Program-made: the position numbers and the translations under genes
The notes under the pieces: model-generated
The model's input: the letters and a program-made list of their open reading frames with translations, nothing else
What the model was told of the DNA's origin: nothing
Database searches by the model: none
Assembly: GCA_020850315.1 (NCBI GenBank)
Contig: JADZEY010000030.1
Location: 1 to 64,000 of the forward strand
Direction of reading: 5' to 3'
Origin: Armatimonadota bacterium
GTDB taxonomy: Bacteria > Bacteroidota > Ignavibacteria > OLB7
DNA length: 64,000 bases
Part shown: positions 18,152-26,523 of the stretch, one piece after another
How the letters are laid out: every line of letters begins with the position of its first letter
How positions within the stretch are numbered: position 1 is the stretch's first letter

Positions 18152-19483
18152 ATGCGTTGCTTGCTTCGCTTCGTTCCATTGTTTGTTCTCGGCTCCGTGA
18201 TTGGCTGCGCCCAGCCAGCACCAGCTTTGAATCCCGTGACCACTGCCCAGAAATTTGTTGGCCACCTAACCGCCAGCCGCTATGCCGATGCGGTTGCGAT
18301 GATGGACCCCACCATGAAATCGGCAATGCCGGAAGCAAAGCTGAAAGAGCTTTGGAATGGATTGCAGCAGCAGCTTGGCAAATTTGTGAAGCTCACAGGG
18401 GAAACCCGCACCGAGAAGGCACAGCAGTACGATATCTGCTACGTCGCCTGCCAGTTTGCCAACCAACACCTTGATGTGAAAGTGGTGATGGATGGGCAAG
18501 GGAAGGTGGCAGGGCTGTTTTTCCTTCCGGCAAAATCGCAATCGGGCGCGCTGCCCGGCTACGTGCAGCAGGACAACTTCACCGAACGTGAGGTGAGTGT
18601 GGGAAGCGGCGAATGGAGTTTGCCCGCAACCCTCACAGTCCCCAAAGGGAACGGGCCCTTCCCCGCAGTGGTGCTGGTTCACGGCTCCGGCCCGAACGAC
18701 CGCGACGAAACGATTGGCCCAAACAAACCCTTCCGTGATCTTGCTTGGGGGCTTGCCTCGCAAGGGATTGCCGTGCTCCGCTACGACAAACGGACGCTGA
18801 CCCACCAGATGAACATGGCAGCAATCGCCAACCTGACGGTGAAAGAAGAAGTGGTGGATGATGCCCTTGCCGCAGTGGGGATGCTCCGTGCCAACGCTGC
18901 AATCGCCCCCAAACGGGTGTACGTGCTGGGCCACAGTTTGGGGGGGATGCTGGCTCCCAAAATTGGGGCCGCCGACCCGCAGATTGCAGGGCTTGTGATC
19001 CTTGCCGGAGCCACCCGCCCGCTGAACCACGTGATCGTTGAGCAGATGACCTACCTTGCCGGGTTGGATGGCGGCATAAATGCTGCCGAGCAATCCCAGA
19101 TTGATATGCTGAAACAACAGGCCGCCGCCGTTGATGCCCTGAAGCCCGGCAGCACAACAAGCCCCGCCCAGCTGATGGGCGTTCCCGCTTCATACTGGCT
19201 GGATCTTAACGCCTACGATGCCCCACGCACTGCCGCAACCCTTCCGCAACGAATGTTGGTTGTGCACGGCGAACGCGATTACCAGGTGACAAAAGCAGAT
19301 CTAACAAACTGGCAAAACGCGCTTGCCGGAAAAGGGAATGTCACCTTCAAAACCTTCCCCAATCTGAACCACTTATTCATGACCGGATCGGGCCCCGGCA
19401 ACCCCGCCGAGTACGAAGTCGCAAGCCACGTTGCACCGGAAGTGATTGCAGAAATTGCTGGGTGGGTGAAGAGTGAAGAGTGA
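18152..19483 (+). CDS. DUF3887/alpha-beta hydrolase lipoprotein
   Basis: This 443-residue protein opens with a lipoprotein signal (LGSVIGC). Residues ~25-130 form a DUF3887-like domain; residues ~150-443 are an alpha/beta hydrolase. The nucleophile elbow is GHSLGG, the oxyanion segment is VLVHGSGPNDRDE, and the likely acid and base are in HGERDYQV and LNHLF. Secreted members act as esterases or peptidases; the substrate is unknown. The ATG at 18152 was chosen because it gives the lipobox; the frame is open further upstream. The last five codons lie inside a 7-bp tandem repeat (see 19467-19569), so repeat-number change would alter the C-terminus. Confidence 0.85.
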   Translation: MRCLLRFVPLFVLGSVIGCAQPAPALNPVTTAQKFVGHLTASRYADAVAMMDPTMKSAMPEAKLKELWNGLQQQLGKFVKLTGETRTEKAQQYDICYVACQFANQHLDVKVVMDGQGKVAGLFFLPAKSQSGALPGYVQQDNFTEREVSVGSGEWSLPATLTVPKGNGPFPAVVLVHGSGPNDRDETIGPNKPFRDLAWGLASQGIAVLRYDKRTLTHQMNMAAIANLTVKEEVVDDALAAVGMLRANAAIAPKRVYVLGHSLGGMLAPKIGAADPQIAGLVILAGATRPLNHVIVEQMTYLAGLDGGINAAEQSQIDMLKQQAAAVDALKPGSTTSPAQLMGVPASYWLDLNAYDAPRTAATLPQRMLVVHGERDYQVTKADLTNWQNALAGKGNVTFKTFPNLNHLFMTGSGPGNPAEYEVASHVAPEVIAEIAGWVKSEE

Positions 19484-19569
19484 AGAGTGAAGAGGGAAGA
19501 GGGAAGAGGGAAGAGGGAAGAGGGAAGAGGGAAGAGGGAAGAGGGAAGAGGGAAGAGGGAAGAGGGAAG
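19467..19569. repeat. heptanucleotide tandem array (GTGAAGA/GGGAAGA)
   Basis: Four units near GTGAAGA run into about eleven units of GGGAAGA, an almost perfect 7-bp period over about 100 bp. The array covers the last codons and the stop of the hydrolase gene and continues past it. Such heptamer arrays are known as STRR-type repeats in some bacteria. Confidence 0.95.
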
Positions 19570-19659
19570 CTGTTTTTGTCGTTTCCTCTTTGGCTCCCCC
19601 CCACTCCCACTGGATGAATGAAGTGGAAGCAGCCGTGACATCAGTTTCGAAGAGGGCGG

Positions 19660-20730
19660 GTGGGGGGCGCAGTAAAACAGAATGACCAACAACGATCCAC
19701 ACACTCAGTCTCTTTGTCCTCACTTGCCATTCACACTGAACTTCTGCGGAAGGAGTTCCGCCGCCGCCAACGCCAGCCGGGGATTGGTGGCTTTTTTCGT
19801 GGGCTGGCTGGGGGCGGTCCGCAGGACGTGACGGTGGCGGTGAAAGGGCTGAACTTGCAAGCCGAGCGTGGCGAACGGATCGCGTTCATCGGGCCGAACG
19901 GATCGGGGAAATCCACCACCATAAAAATGCTGACCGGGATTCTTCACCCCACCAGCGGCCATGCCGAAGTGTTGGGATTCAATCCGTGGCGGCAGCGGAA
20001 GCAGTTGGCGTTCCAGCTTGGCTCCGTCTTCGGCCAGAAATCTCAGCTTTGGTTCCACCTTCCACCAACCGAGACCTACTACCTCCTCTCAAAAATCTAC
20101 GAGCTTGACCCCACCATCTACCGCCAGCGGTTATCAATGTTGGTGGAGTCGTTCGGGGTTGGCGATTACTTGGCCACCCCGGTTCGGAAACTTTCGCTGG
20201 GGGAGCGGATGCGCTGCGAAGTGGTTGCAAGCCTGCTGCACAATCCCGCGCTGTTGTTGCTGGACGAGCCTTCCATCGGGTTGGATGTGGTGGCCAAAGG
20301 GCTGCTGCGCGAACACATCCGCCGCGTGAACGCCAGCGAAGGGACTACCATTTTTATCACCTCGCACGATGCTGGCGATGTTGAAACGCTGGCCGAGCGG
20401 GTGGTGGTAATCAGCGAAGGCCAAGCAATTTTTGATGGCCCAGTGAACGATCTTCGCGAGCGATTCCTGCGGGGCAAGCGGCTTGAGGCAACACTTTCCG
20501 AACCCTTCCCGGGCCAGCTTTCTGTTGCCGATGTGGCGGGTCACCCGTGGCAAGTAGTGGCTTCCGAGCCGTTCCGCATCGTGCTTCATCTTGCTGGCAA
20601 CCGCCCTGGCATCACTCGCGATGCCGTCGTGTTCCTAACCGAGCGTTGCGCCGTGGAGGATATCACTATTACCGAACCACCGATGGAGGAGGTGATTCGG
20701 GCGATTTACGAAGCAGAAACCGCAGCATAG
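19660..20730 (+). CDS. ABC transporter ATP-binding protein (ABC-2/NatA type, COG4586-like)
   Basis: This protein is 356 residues from GTG 19660, or 338 from TTG 19714, which is closer to the conserved opening AIHTELLRKEFRR. Walker A is GPNGSGKST, the signature is LSLGERMR, Walker B is ALLLLDEPSIGLD and the switch is TSHD. The LSLGERMR signature and C-terminal DUF4162-like tail place it with ABC-2-type exporters such as COG4586, which normally pair with two DUF990-like permeases. No permease gene follows or precedes it here, so it is an orphan within this window. Substrate unknown. Confidence 0.88.
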   Translation: MGGAVKQNDQQRSTHSVSLSSLAIHTELLRKEFRRRQRQPGIGGFFRGLAGGGPQDVTVAVKGLNLQAERGERIAFIGPNGSGKSTTIKMLTGILHPTSGHAEVLGFNPWRQRKQLAFQLGSVFGQKSQLWFHLPPTETYYLLSKIYELDPTIYRQRLSMLVESFGVGDYLATPVRKLSLGERMRCEVVASLLHNPALLLLDEPSIGLDVVAKGLLREHIRRVNASEGTTIFITSHDAGDVETLAERVVVISEGQAIFDGPVNDLRERFLRGKRLEATLSEPFPGQLSVADVAGHPWQVVASEPFRIVLHLAGNRPGITRDAVVFLTERCAVEDITITEPPMEEVIRAIYEAETAA

Positions 20731-20801
20731 CGGCCACCGGCAAGGTTCATTTTGCCACAACCATACACATGCCGCCCCCTTTTCTGGGGCGGGCCAATCA
20801 T

Positions 20802-20809
20802 TATCTTTG
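20802..20809 (+). promoter_or_regulatory. Bacteroidota-type -7 element upstream of the FKBP pair
   Basis: TATCTTTG matches TAnnTTTG. A TTTTC run about 20 bp upstream stands where the -33 box should be. Transcription would start about 65 nt before the first FKBP gene. Confidence 0.55.
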
Positions 20810-20878
20810 CCGGTTCAAAAAAATAGAAACAGCATAACGTCTGCAAGTACAACAACTCAATCAGGAGAAAGACTCTCA

Positions 20879-21628
20879 ATGAAAAAAGCATTTGCAATGC
20901 TCGCGCTGGGCCTGGGATTGGCCGCGTGCGAGCAAGGTGGCGGCAGCGCCAACAGCGGAAAACCACAGTTCAACGGCCAGATGGATAGCGTCAGCTACGC
21001 CGTCGGTTTGCAAATGGGGCAATCGGTTCGCCAGGACTCCATCAACATCAACCCCGATCTGGTGGCCAAAGGAATCGCTGCCGGAATAAAGGGCGACTCT
21101 AGCGTGATGACCCAAGCCCAGTTCATTGCTGTGATGACCAGCTTCCAGCAAACCATGATGCAGAAGCAGATGGCGAAGCAACAGCAGCAGCAACAGGAGA
21201 TGGGGGCGCAGGGTGGAGCAAACAAAGCCGAAGGGGAAAAATTTCTTGCTGAGAACAAAGGGAAGCCAGGAATCCTCACCACCGCCAGCGGGTTGCAATA
21301 CCAAGTGATGAGCGAAGGGAAAGGAAACTCACCCAAGCCAACCGACAAGGTGAAAGTGAACTACCGCGGCACATTGATTGATGGCACTGAGTTCGACAAA
21401 GGGGAAGGGGTGGAGTTCTCCGTTGGTGGTGTTATTCCGGGCTGGACCGAAGCGGTGCAGTTGATGAAGCCAGGGGCAAAATTCAAACTGTTCGTCCCAA
21501 GCAACTTGGCCTACGGCGAAAATGGAATGCCCCCAAAAATCGGCCCGAACGCCACGCTGGTTTTTGAAGTTGAGCTTCTTGAGGTAAAAGCTGGCGAAGC
21601 TGCGGCAGCAAAACCAGATATGAAGTAA
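20879..21628 (+). CDS. FKBP-type peptidyl-prolyl cis-trans isomerase lipoprotein
   Basis: This 249-residue protein has a lipoprotein signal (GLGLAAC) and an AGGAG site before ATG 20879. Residues ~35-120 resemble the FkpA/Mip N-terminal dimerisation domain (DSVSYAVGLQMGQSV) with a Gln-rich helix. Residues ~150-240 are the FKBP domain, with VNYRGTLIDGTEFD, VIPGW and YGENGMPPKIGPNATLVFEVELL conserved. It should catalyse prolyl isomerisation and chaperone folding in the periplasm, anchored to a membrane. It is the first of a tandem pair under a TAnnTTTG promoter. Confidence 0.92.
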   Translation: MKKAFAMLALGLGLAACEQGGGSANSGKPQFNGQMDSVSYAVGLQMGQSVRQDSININPDLVAKGIAAGIKGDSSVMTQAQFIAVMTSFQQTMMQKQMAKQQQQQQEMGAQGGANKAEGEKFLAENKGKPGILTTASGLQYQVMSEGKGNSPKPTDKVKVNYRGTLIDGTEFDKGEGVEFSVGGVIPGWTEAVQLMKPGAKFKLFVPSNLAYGENGMPPKIGPNATLVFEVELLEVKAGEAAAAKPDMK

Positions 21629-21729
21629 CTCAGGCTACGCTCCACCCTCCGCTCATGCCAAGATTGTCGAAGCATCCAAATTCTCACATCACATTATTTA
21701 GTGGCCACAAAGCCAGGATACAAGAAACG

Positions 21730-22512
21730 ATGAACAAGTGGATTACGATACCGGCGGCACTGCTGCTGCTGGTGTGTGCCGAGGCCTCGGCGCAGAAAGG
21801 AAAGAAGCCAGCAGCCCCCCCAGCAATGAAGACCACGGCCGATAGCATCAGCTACGCCATTGGGTTGAACTTGGGGAAAAGCCTGAAGGAGAACGAAATC
21901 ACTGTAACCCCAGAAATGGTTTCTGCTGGTGTTGCCGATGGTTTGGCGGGGGCGCCAAAGCTGACCGACAACCAAATCCAGCAAGTGCTGGTGGCGTTGC
22001 AACAGGAGCTTGCCGCACGCCAAGCCGCCGTGGGTGGTGGTGCTCAGGGCGGCGGTGGAGCGCAAACAATACCTCAACAAGAAGGACAAAACCAAGTGCC
22101 ACCAGAACAACTTGCCGAACAAAACAAAACGCAAGGGGAAGCATTCCTTGCCCAGAACAAAACACAGCAAGGGGTGATAACCACCGCCAGCGGGCTGCAA
22201 TACCAAGTGCTGACCGAGGGAACCGGAGCATCGCCAAAAGCCACCGACAACGTGAAGGTCCACTACACCGGAATGTTGCTTGATGGAACCGTGTTCGATA
22301 GCTCCGTCCAGCGTGGCGAGCCGATCAGCTTCCCGCTGAACGGCGTAATCGCCGGCTGGACCGAAGGCGTGCAGCTGATGAAAGTCGGGAGCAAACACCG
22401 CCTGTTTATCCCAAGCAATTTGGCCTACGGTGCAAGCGGCGCCCCAGGCTCGCCAATCGGCCCGAACGCCACGCTGGTGTTCGATGTTGAATTGCTGGGC
22501 ATTAACCAGTAA
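21730..22512 (+). CDS. FKBP-type peptidyl-prolyl cis-trans isomerase, second tandem copy
   Basis: This 260-residue paralogue of the preceding gene has the same two-part layout: a signal sequence (ending AEASAQ), a Mip/FkpA-like N-terminal part (DSISYAIGLNLGKSL), a Gln/Gly-rich linker and an FKBP domain (VHYTGMLLDGTVFDSS, VIAGW, YGASGAPGSPIGPNATLVFDVEL). The FKBP core is canonical. Unlike the first copy, the signal favours signal peptidase I cleavage, so one copy may be membrane-anchored and the other soluble. It is 101 nt downstream of the first copy and ends at a strong terminator. Confidence 0.92.
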   Translation: MNKWITIPAALLLLVCAEASAQKGKKPAAPPAMKTTADSISYAIGLNLGKSLKENEITVTPEMVSAGVADGLAGAPKLTDNQIQQVLVALQQELAARQAAVGGGAQGGGGAQTIPQQEGQNQVPPEQLAEQNKTQGEAFLAQNKTQQGVITTASGLQYQVLTEGTGASPKATDNVKVHYTGMLLDGTVFDSSVQRGEPISFPLNGVIAGWTEGVQLMKVGSKHRLFIPSNLAYGASGAPGSPIGPNATLVFDVELLGINQ

Positions 22513-22545
22513 GCCCAATCCTGGGCACAGAGGAAAGCAAAACAG

Positions 22546-22590
22546 AACGCCGGAACAAGCAGTGGCTTGTTCCGGCGTTGTTGTTTTGCT
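22546..22590 (+). terminator. strong intrinsic terminator after the FKBP pair
   Basis: A perfect 15-bp stem (AACGCCGGAACAAGC at 22546-22560 with its complement at 22565-22579) has a 4-nt loop AGTG and is followed by GTTGTTTTG. It lies 33 nt after the second FKBP stop. It also faces the end of the leftward anti-sigma gene. Confidence 0.92.
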
Positions 22591-22652
22591 CGAATCAAAG
22601 GAATCCCCCCGGGGTCCATGCTGAGTCTGTCGCAGCACGGAACGTTCATTTG

Positions 22653-23381
22653 CTACTTCACCTTCACCTGCACCTTCAATTTTACGCTATCCTTGTTCAC
22701 CACGCGAAGTTGGCGCGCGGTTGCTGCCGGGCGTGTGGCTTGTGACGTGATCCCTTCTTCTGTTGTGGCGGCTGCCTGGGCTGTCTGCTGCGGAGTTGCG
22801 GCATCGGAGGAGGAGCGGGATGACGCATTGCCCCGACTGGCCCTCTCGGCTATGTTCTGTGTTGTCTGCTTGGTTGCTGGTTTTGCCAATGGCGCGGTGT
22901 CTTCCGGTGCGGGCGCGGTTGCTGCGGACGTAGTGACGGAGCTTGATTCCGGCATTGCCAGCGGCGTGGCTTGTGGTGCAACAACCACAGGTGCGGCAAC
23001 CGGTGCGACTGGTTCCGGAATAGAGTTGTTGGATTGCTCCATCCAGAGGTATCCGCCAACGCTTAATCCCACCACAGCAACAACCCCCAACACCCCTTTT
23101 ATCAACCCTGCTGAAGCATACCACGCGCCACCACCACCAACGGCAATCCCCACCGGGGCTTTCACCGCTGCCAGCGACTCCATCACCCGCGAACGTGTCA
23201 GGGCGTGTTCGGCGGGGAAGGCGGCAAGGTCGTTCCGCACGGTGTTGCGGATTACTTGCTCGGCTTCCAGCGTTGCACGCAACGTGGGGTCGGCAGCAAC
23301 CTGGGCGGCAAACTCCGTCTGCTCCTGCGCGCTCATCGTGCCGTTCAAGTAGCGGTCAACTGCTGATGGGATATGGCTCAT
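22653..23381 (-). CDS. anti-sigma factor-like single-pass membrane protein
   Basis: This 242-residue protein has a helical N-terminal cytoplasmic part (DRYLNGTMSAQEQTEF and AEQVIRNTVRNDL) like the sigma-binding helices of RskA/FecR-type anti-sigma factors. One membrane segment (residues ~92-111, GLIKGVLGVVAVVGLSVGG) precedes a Pro/Ala/Thr-rich periplasmic tail. No zinc HxxxCxxC motif is present. It lies downstream of, and in the same direction as, the ECF sigma factor gene, which supports the pairing. The 372-nt gap between them holds a repeat element, which is unusual for such a pair. Assignment rests on context and topology. Confidence 0.65.
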   Translation of the reverse strand: MSHIPSAVDRYLNGTMSAQEQTEFAAQVAADPTLRATLEAEQVIRNTVRNDLAAFPAEHALTRSRVMESLAAVKAPVGIAVGGGGAWYASAGLIKGVLGVVAVVGLSVGGYLWMEQSNNSIPEPVAPVAAPVVVAPQATPLAMPESSSVTTSAATAPAPEDTAPLAKPATKQTTQNIAERASRGNASSRSSSDAATPQQTAQAAATTEEGITSQATRPAATARQLRVVNKDSVKLKVQVKVK

Positions 23382-23413
23382 TTCGGGAATCGGTTGTTGG
23401 ACGTTTTCATTGG

Positions 23414-23464
23414 GGGTAGTCAGTAGTCAGTGGTCACTGGTCATTAGTCATTGGTCATTAGTCA
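23414..23464. repeat. heptamer array NTRGTCA next to a MITE-like element
   Basis: Seven consecutive 7-bp units (GTAGTCA, GTAGTCA, GTGGTCA, CTGGTCA, TTAGTCA, TTGGTCA, TTAGTCA) end exactly where the inverted-end element begins. The complement is the TGACTAA family also seen at 30206-30261. Units resume on the other side of the element (TTAGTCA, CCGGTCA, GTAGCCA). Confidence 0.85.
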
Positions 23465-23634
23465 CTCACCTTACGCATCTGCTGTCTTACTTCCCTCTCT
23501 CCGTCATTGCCCCGAAGGGTCGGGGGCTTCGACAAGGAGTCTTCGACGAAGCACCGCGAAGCAGTGGCGCAAGCCCATCTCGCGGGTTTTCGGTGGATAT
23601 TGGACACGCTGTCAATGGCTTTGCGTAAGGTGAG
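23465..23634. mobile_element. MITE-like element, copy 1, between anti-sigma and sigma genes
   Basis: This 170-bp segment is bounded by perfect 13-bp inverted repeats, CTCACCTTACGCA (23465-23477) and TGCGTAAGGTGAG (23622-23634). Both sides are flanked by the direct repeat TTAGTCA (23458-23464 and 23635-23641). It has no coding capacity of its own. Its interior contains a copy of a dispersed repeat (23501-23592). The structure resembles a non-autonomous transposon with a 7-bp target duplication, but because the surroundings are heptamer repeats the duplication could be coincidental. Confidence 0.65.
23501..23592. repeat. dispersed intergenic repeat, copy 1
   Basis: This starts CGTCATTGCCCCGA and includes GGGGGCTTCGACAAGGAGTC, GAAGCACCGCGAAGC and CAGTGGCGCAAGCC. 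Related copies lie at 58770-58855 and 58963-59028. The CCCGAAGGGTCGGG portion can form a short hairpin. Confidence 0.8.
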
Positions 23635-23753
23635 TTAGTCACCGGTCAGTAGCCATTCTTCCCCTTCTTCATTTCATACTTCATCATTCATACTTCATAC
23701 TTTCAAAGGTCAGTAGCGAAGAGGGTATTCTCGACTCTCCATTCTCCATTCCT

Positions 23754-24395
23754 TCACTTCTCCATTCTTTTCACCACCTCGGCTCTCAATTTCTCACGCG
23801 CTCGCGATGCTCGTTTCCAGATTGCTTCTGGGGATTTCCCCAACATGGTTGCAATTTCATCGAAGCCATAACCGCTGTACATGTTCAGGATCAACACTTC
23901 GCGGTAATCCATCGGCAGCGCGGCAAGGGCGGCAACCACTATTTCCTCCATCTCACTCCGTTCCCGCAGGTCGTCGGTTGGGTGGGCTGATTCGGGGAGG
24001 TCGTCGAACCGCGAGGTGCGCGCGCTTGCTTTCAACTGGTTCAGCGCAAGGTTTCGCGCCATTGTTAGGAAGAAGCCAACGGGGTTATCAATGCTTTTTG
24101 GTTGCAGCCGTAGCCGTATCACTTTCTCCCACAATTCTTGTGTTAGATCCTCGGCAACTTCACTTCTCCCTACCATCTTCAAGCAGTAAGCGAACAGGCG
24201 GTTATTGTGGCGGTTGAACAGCTCGACAAATGCAGAATCGTCCCCTTCCAAGTGGCGTGAAAGAAGCAGCGCGTCGGGCCCCACGGCGGTGTTGATTGCG
24301 GGGGCGTGGCGTTCGCTGCGTGTGCTGGTTGCCAATGGAATGGCGATTGCCAGTTGGCTCATGGCTTCGTTGTTGCTTGTTGGCTTTTTTTCCAT
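23754..24395 (-). CDS. ECF-family RNA polymerase sigma factor
   Basis: This 213-residue protein (from ATG 24395; an alternative ATG is at 24365) has sigma region 2 (RLFAYCLKMVGRSEVAEDLTQELWEKV) spread over conserved blocks and region 4 (LPMDYREVLILNMYSGYGFDEIA, then SPEAIWKRASRAREKLR). The frame is open further upstream but that part lacks conservation. It would direct RNA polymerase to a stress or envelope regulon and be held by the anti-sigma protein encoded downstream. It diverges from the OmpA-like gene at 24579, which may be a target. Confidence 0.88.
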   Translation of the reverse strand: MEKKPTSNNEAMSQLAIAIPLATSTRSERHAPAINTAVGPDALLLSRHLEGDDSAFVELFNRHNNRLFAYCLKMVGRSEVAEDLTQELWEKVIRLRLQPKSIDNPVGFFLTMARNLALNQLKASARTSRFDDLPESAHPTDDLRERSEMEEIVVAALAALPMDYREVLILNMYSGYGFDEIATMLGKSPEAIWKRASRAREKLRAEVVKRMEK

Positions 24396-24415
24396 GACAA
24401 CATGAGTAAGCAAAT

Positions 24416-24471
24416 CCTGACAGCAGGAATTTTTTTTCTTTGGTTCTCCTGCTTCGGTCAGGTTTGGGACA
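24416..24471. promoter_or_regulatory. long hairpin in the divergent sigma/OmpA intergenic region
   Basis: CCTGAC plus GCAGGA (24416-24428) pairs with TCCTGC plus GTCAGG (about 24447-24471), with a 3-nt bulge and an A/T-rich loop containing a run of T. It lies between the two divergent starts and could be a 5' leader structure for either gene. Function unknown. Confidence 0.35.
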
Positions 24472-24578
24472 TGGTGATTGTCACTGCTGTGTTCCAATGC
24501 CGAAGCAGGGATTTGGGAGAGGGTCTTGTGAGTATCCAACAGAAGCACTTGCATCAACAATACCATCAACGTTCAGCA

Positions 24579-26474
24579 ATGATACAGCCGTTCCGCCAGA
24601 TACTATTCATCGCCAGCATCTTCTGGTTGCTGCTGGTTGTTCCGGTATCGGCGCAAGTGCGTCGGCTTCCGGGGGCAGTTCTGGGGCTTGGCGCGGGCTA
24701 CGATCACGGCATTCTCATCCCCGCAAGCGGGACGCAGGAGTACGACCCGTACAGCAACTACACCCAAACCCCGTGGGCTGGGTTCACGATGATCTTCCCA
24801 AAATTATTCGGCGAAGGGCTTGGCCTATCCACCACCATGAACTACGCCCAGTACAACCTTCACGCCACCAGCACCCAAAGCCGCACGCTGCAAACCACTG
24901 GCGGAACATCAACCACCGCCACGGTGGAGCATCGTTACGATTTTTTTAGCCAAGCTGCCCAGTGGGATTTCATGTTCTACGCCCAGATGGGGAAGGTGGC
25001 GCGGTTTGAAGTTGGCCCCTGGGGAGGGATCGGTTTTTTCCCTGAGTGGGAGGAAACTGAGGCAATCACGCAGCCAAGCGATGCCCGATTTAGCAACGGG
25101 CAAACCACCCAAACGGTTGATGCTGGCCGCACCACACGCGAAGGCGTTGGAACGTTTGGCGTGGCGATACGCGCTTCGTTCGAGATACCCTTCCTGTTCG
25201 GTAGCGCGCTGCTTCCAAGCCTGAACGCCCGCGTTGGCGGGGTGATGCCAACCGACCAGAATGCCTCGGATGCTGGAATTTCCGGAACGATCGGTGCGGG
25301 GTTCACACTGCTGTTTGGAAACACGCAGGGGGAGCTTGTCCCATCCGAACCGATGCCGGAACCAGTATCGGCTGCCAGGCCAGACACCGCACCTGTTCCG
25401 CCGCCCGTTCGGCCAACACCATCGCTAACGGCCACGTTGGATTTCTACTCCCAAACCGCTGTGGGCCGCCGGGCCGATACGCTGTGGCTGCAACCGGAAC
25501 GGACGCTGCACCAGATGGAGTTCGCATTGCCCAATACTGTCCGGTTCGACCCGAACTCGGCATCACTCCCGAATCACTATCGCCCATTGGAACGGGCCGC
25601 CGCCACAACGTTCACCCTTGATTCGCTTGCTGGATTGGACGCTTCCGAGCTTGTCGGGCAGACACTGAACATCGTTGGATTCCGAATGGCCCACCACCCT
25701 TCGGCACGGCTTACCGTAACCGGCGGGAAGCAACGAAGCGAGCCAGCGTGGTTTGCCCGCGCCCGCGCCGAAACGGTGCGGGAGTATCTAACAACGGTGT
25801 GGGGAATTCAGCCAACGCGCATTACCGTTGCTGCGGCAAAAGGGGGGAACAACGAAGCCGAGGTGAAATTTGCCGCCTCCCTTCCTGAAATTTTGCAGCC
25901 AGTGAACGTGGAATGGATTGAACAGGAAGTGGTTGCTGGATCCGTGGGGATCGAGCCGCAGATTGCCGCCCAGCATGGGGTGAAAGGGTGGCGGGTGACG
26001 GTGCTGCGCAACGGCAAGGAAATCGCCACACTGCGCGACACCGACGGCGGAAGCGGGGGGCTGGATGCTGGGTTGCTGCTTGGCGATGCGGCCACCAGCG
26101 GCGCGCTGCCACTGCTGCAAGCCGAGTTGGTTGTGGAAGATTCCGCAGGGGCCACCGCTATTGCCCGCGATCTGTTGGTGGTTGCTTCCGGAACGGTGAA
26201 TGAGGCGTTGGCGCAGCATCTATTTCGTCGGCATATCCTGCTGGTGGTATCGGCAACGGAGCTTGAGCGGATTGCCGCCCAGGTTCACGACAGCGCGACG
26301 GTGACGGTGGCCACCACGCCAAGCAACAACCCACAATCCATCCGCGACACCCTTGTCCAGGCACTGAGCAAGCAGGGGAAAAACCGCGTGGCGGTACAGG
26401 CCGTCCCGGTGGGGCAATCGGCTATCGCAGCGGACCCTGCGCCCGTGGAGATCACCATCAGCCAACGCTACTAA
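24579..26474 (+). CDS. outer-membrane barrel protein with a C-terminal OmpA-like domain
   Basis: This 631-residue protein starts at ATG 24579 with a signal peptide (ending PVSAQ). Residues ~30-270 look like an outer-membrane beta barrel (alternating strands, Gly/aromatic-rich). A Pro-rich linker (PVPPPVRPTPS) follows. The C-terminal region includes VRFDPNSASLPNHYRPL and RARAETVREYLTTVWGIQPTRITV, typical of OmpA-like peptidoglycan-binding folds, though the usual NxxLSxxRA motif is altered (SEPAWFARARAETVREYL). A further beta domain lies between the OmpA-like halves. It may link the outer membrane to the cell wall. Divergent from the ECF sigma gene. Confidence 0.7.
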   Translation: MIQPFRQILFIASIFWLLLVVPVSAQVRRLPGAVLGLGAGYDHGILIPASGTQEYDPYSNYTQTPWAGFTMIFPKLFGEGLGLSTTMNYAQYNLHATSTQSRTLQTTGGTSTTATVEHRYDFFSQAAQWDFMFYAQMGKVARFEVGPWGGIGFFPEWEETEAITQPSDARFSNGQTTQTVDAGRTTREGVGTFGVAIRASFEIPFLFGSALLPSLNARVGGVMPTDQNASDAGISGTIGAGFTLLFGNTQGELVPSEPMPEPVSAARPDTAPVPPPVRPTPSLTATLDFYSQTAVGRRADTLWLQPERTLHQMEFALPNTVRFDPNSASLPNHYRPLERAAATTFTLDSLAGLDASELVGQTLNIVGFRMAHHPSARLTVTGGKQRSEPAWFARARAETVREYLTTVWGIQPTRITVAAAKGGNNEAEVKFAASLPEILQPVNVEWIEQEVVAGSVGIEPQIAAQHGVKGWRVTVLRNGKEIATLRDTDGGSGGLDAGLLLGDAATSGALPLLQAELVVEDSAGATAIARDLLVVASGTVNEALAQHLFRRHILLVVSATELERIAAQVHDSATVTVATTPSNNPQSIRDTLVQALSKQGKNRVAVQAVPVGQSAIAADPAPVEITISQRY

Positions 26475-26523
26475 CGGAAAAATTCTGCACCCAATCACAT
26501 TTCACTGTAGTTGGAGAATCACG

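Noticed and set aside
22567..23352. Open frame on the plus strand opposite the anti-sigma gene
   Set aside because: The minus-strand reading has membrane topology and context with the ECF sigma gene; the plus-strand reading is low-complexity Ala/Thr/Val and overlaps a terminator.
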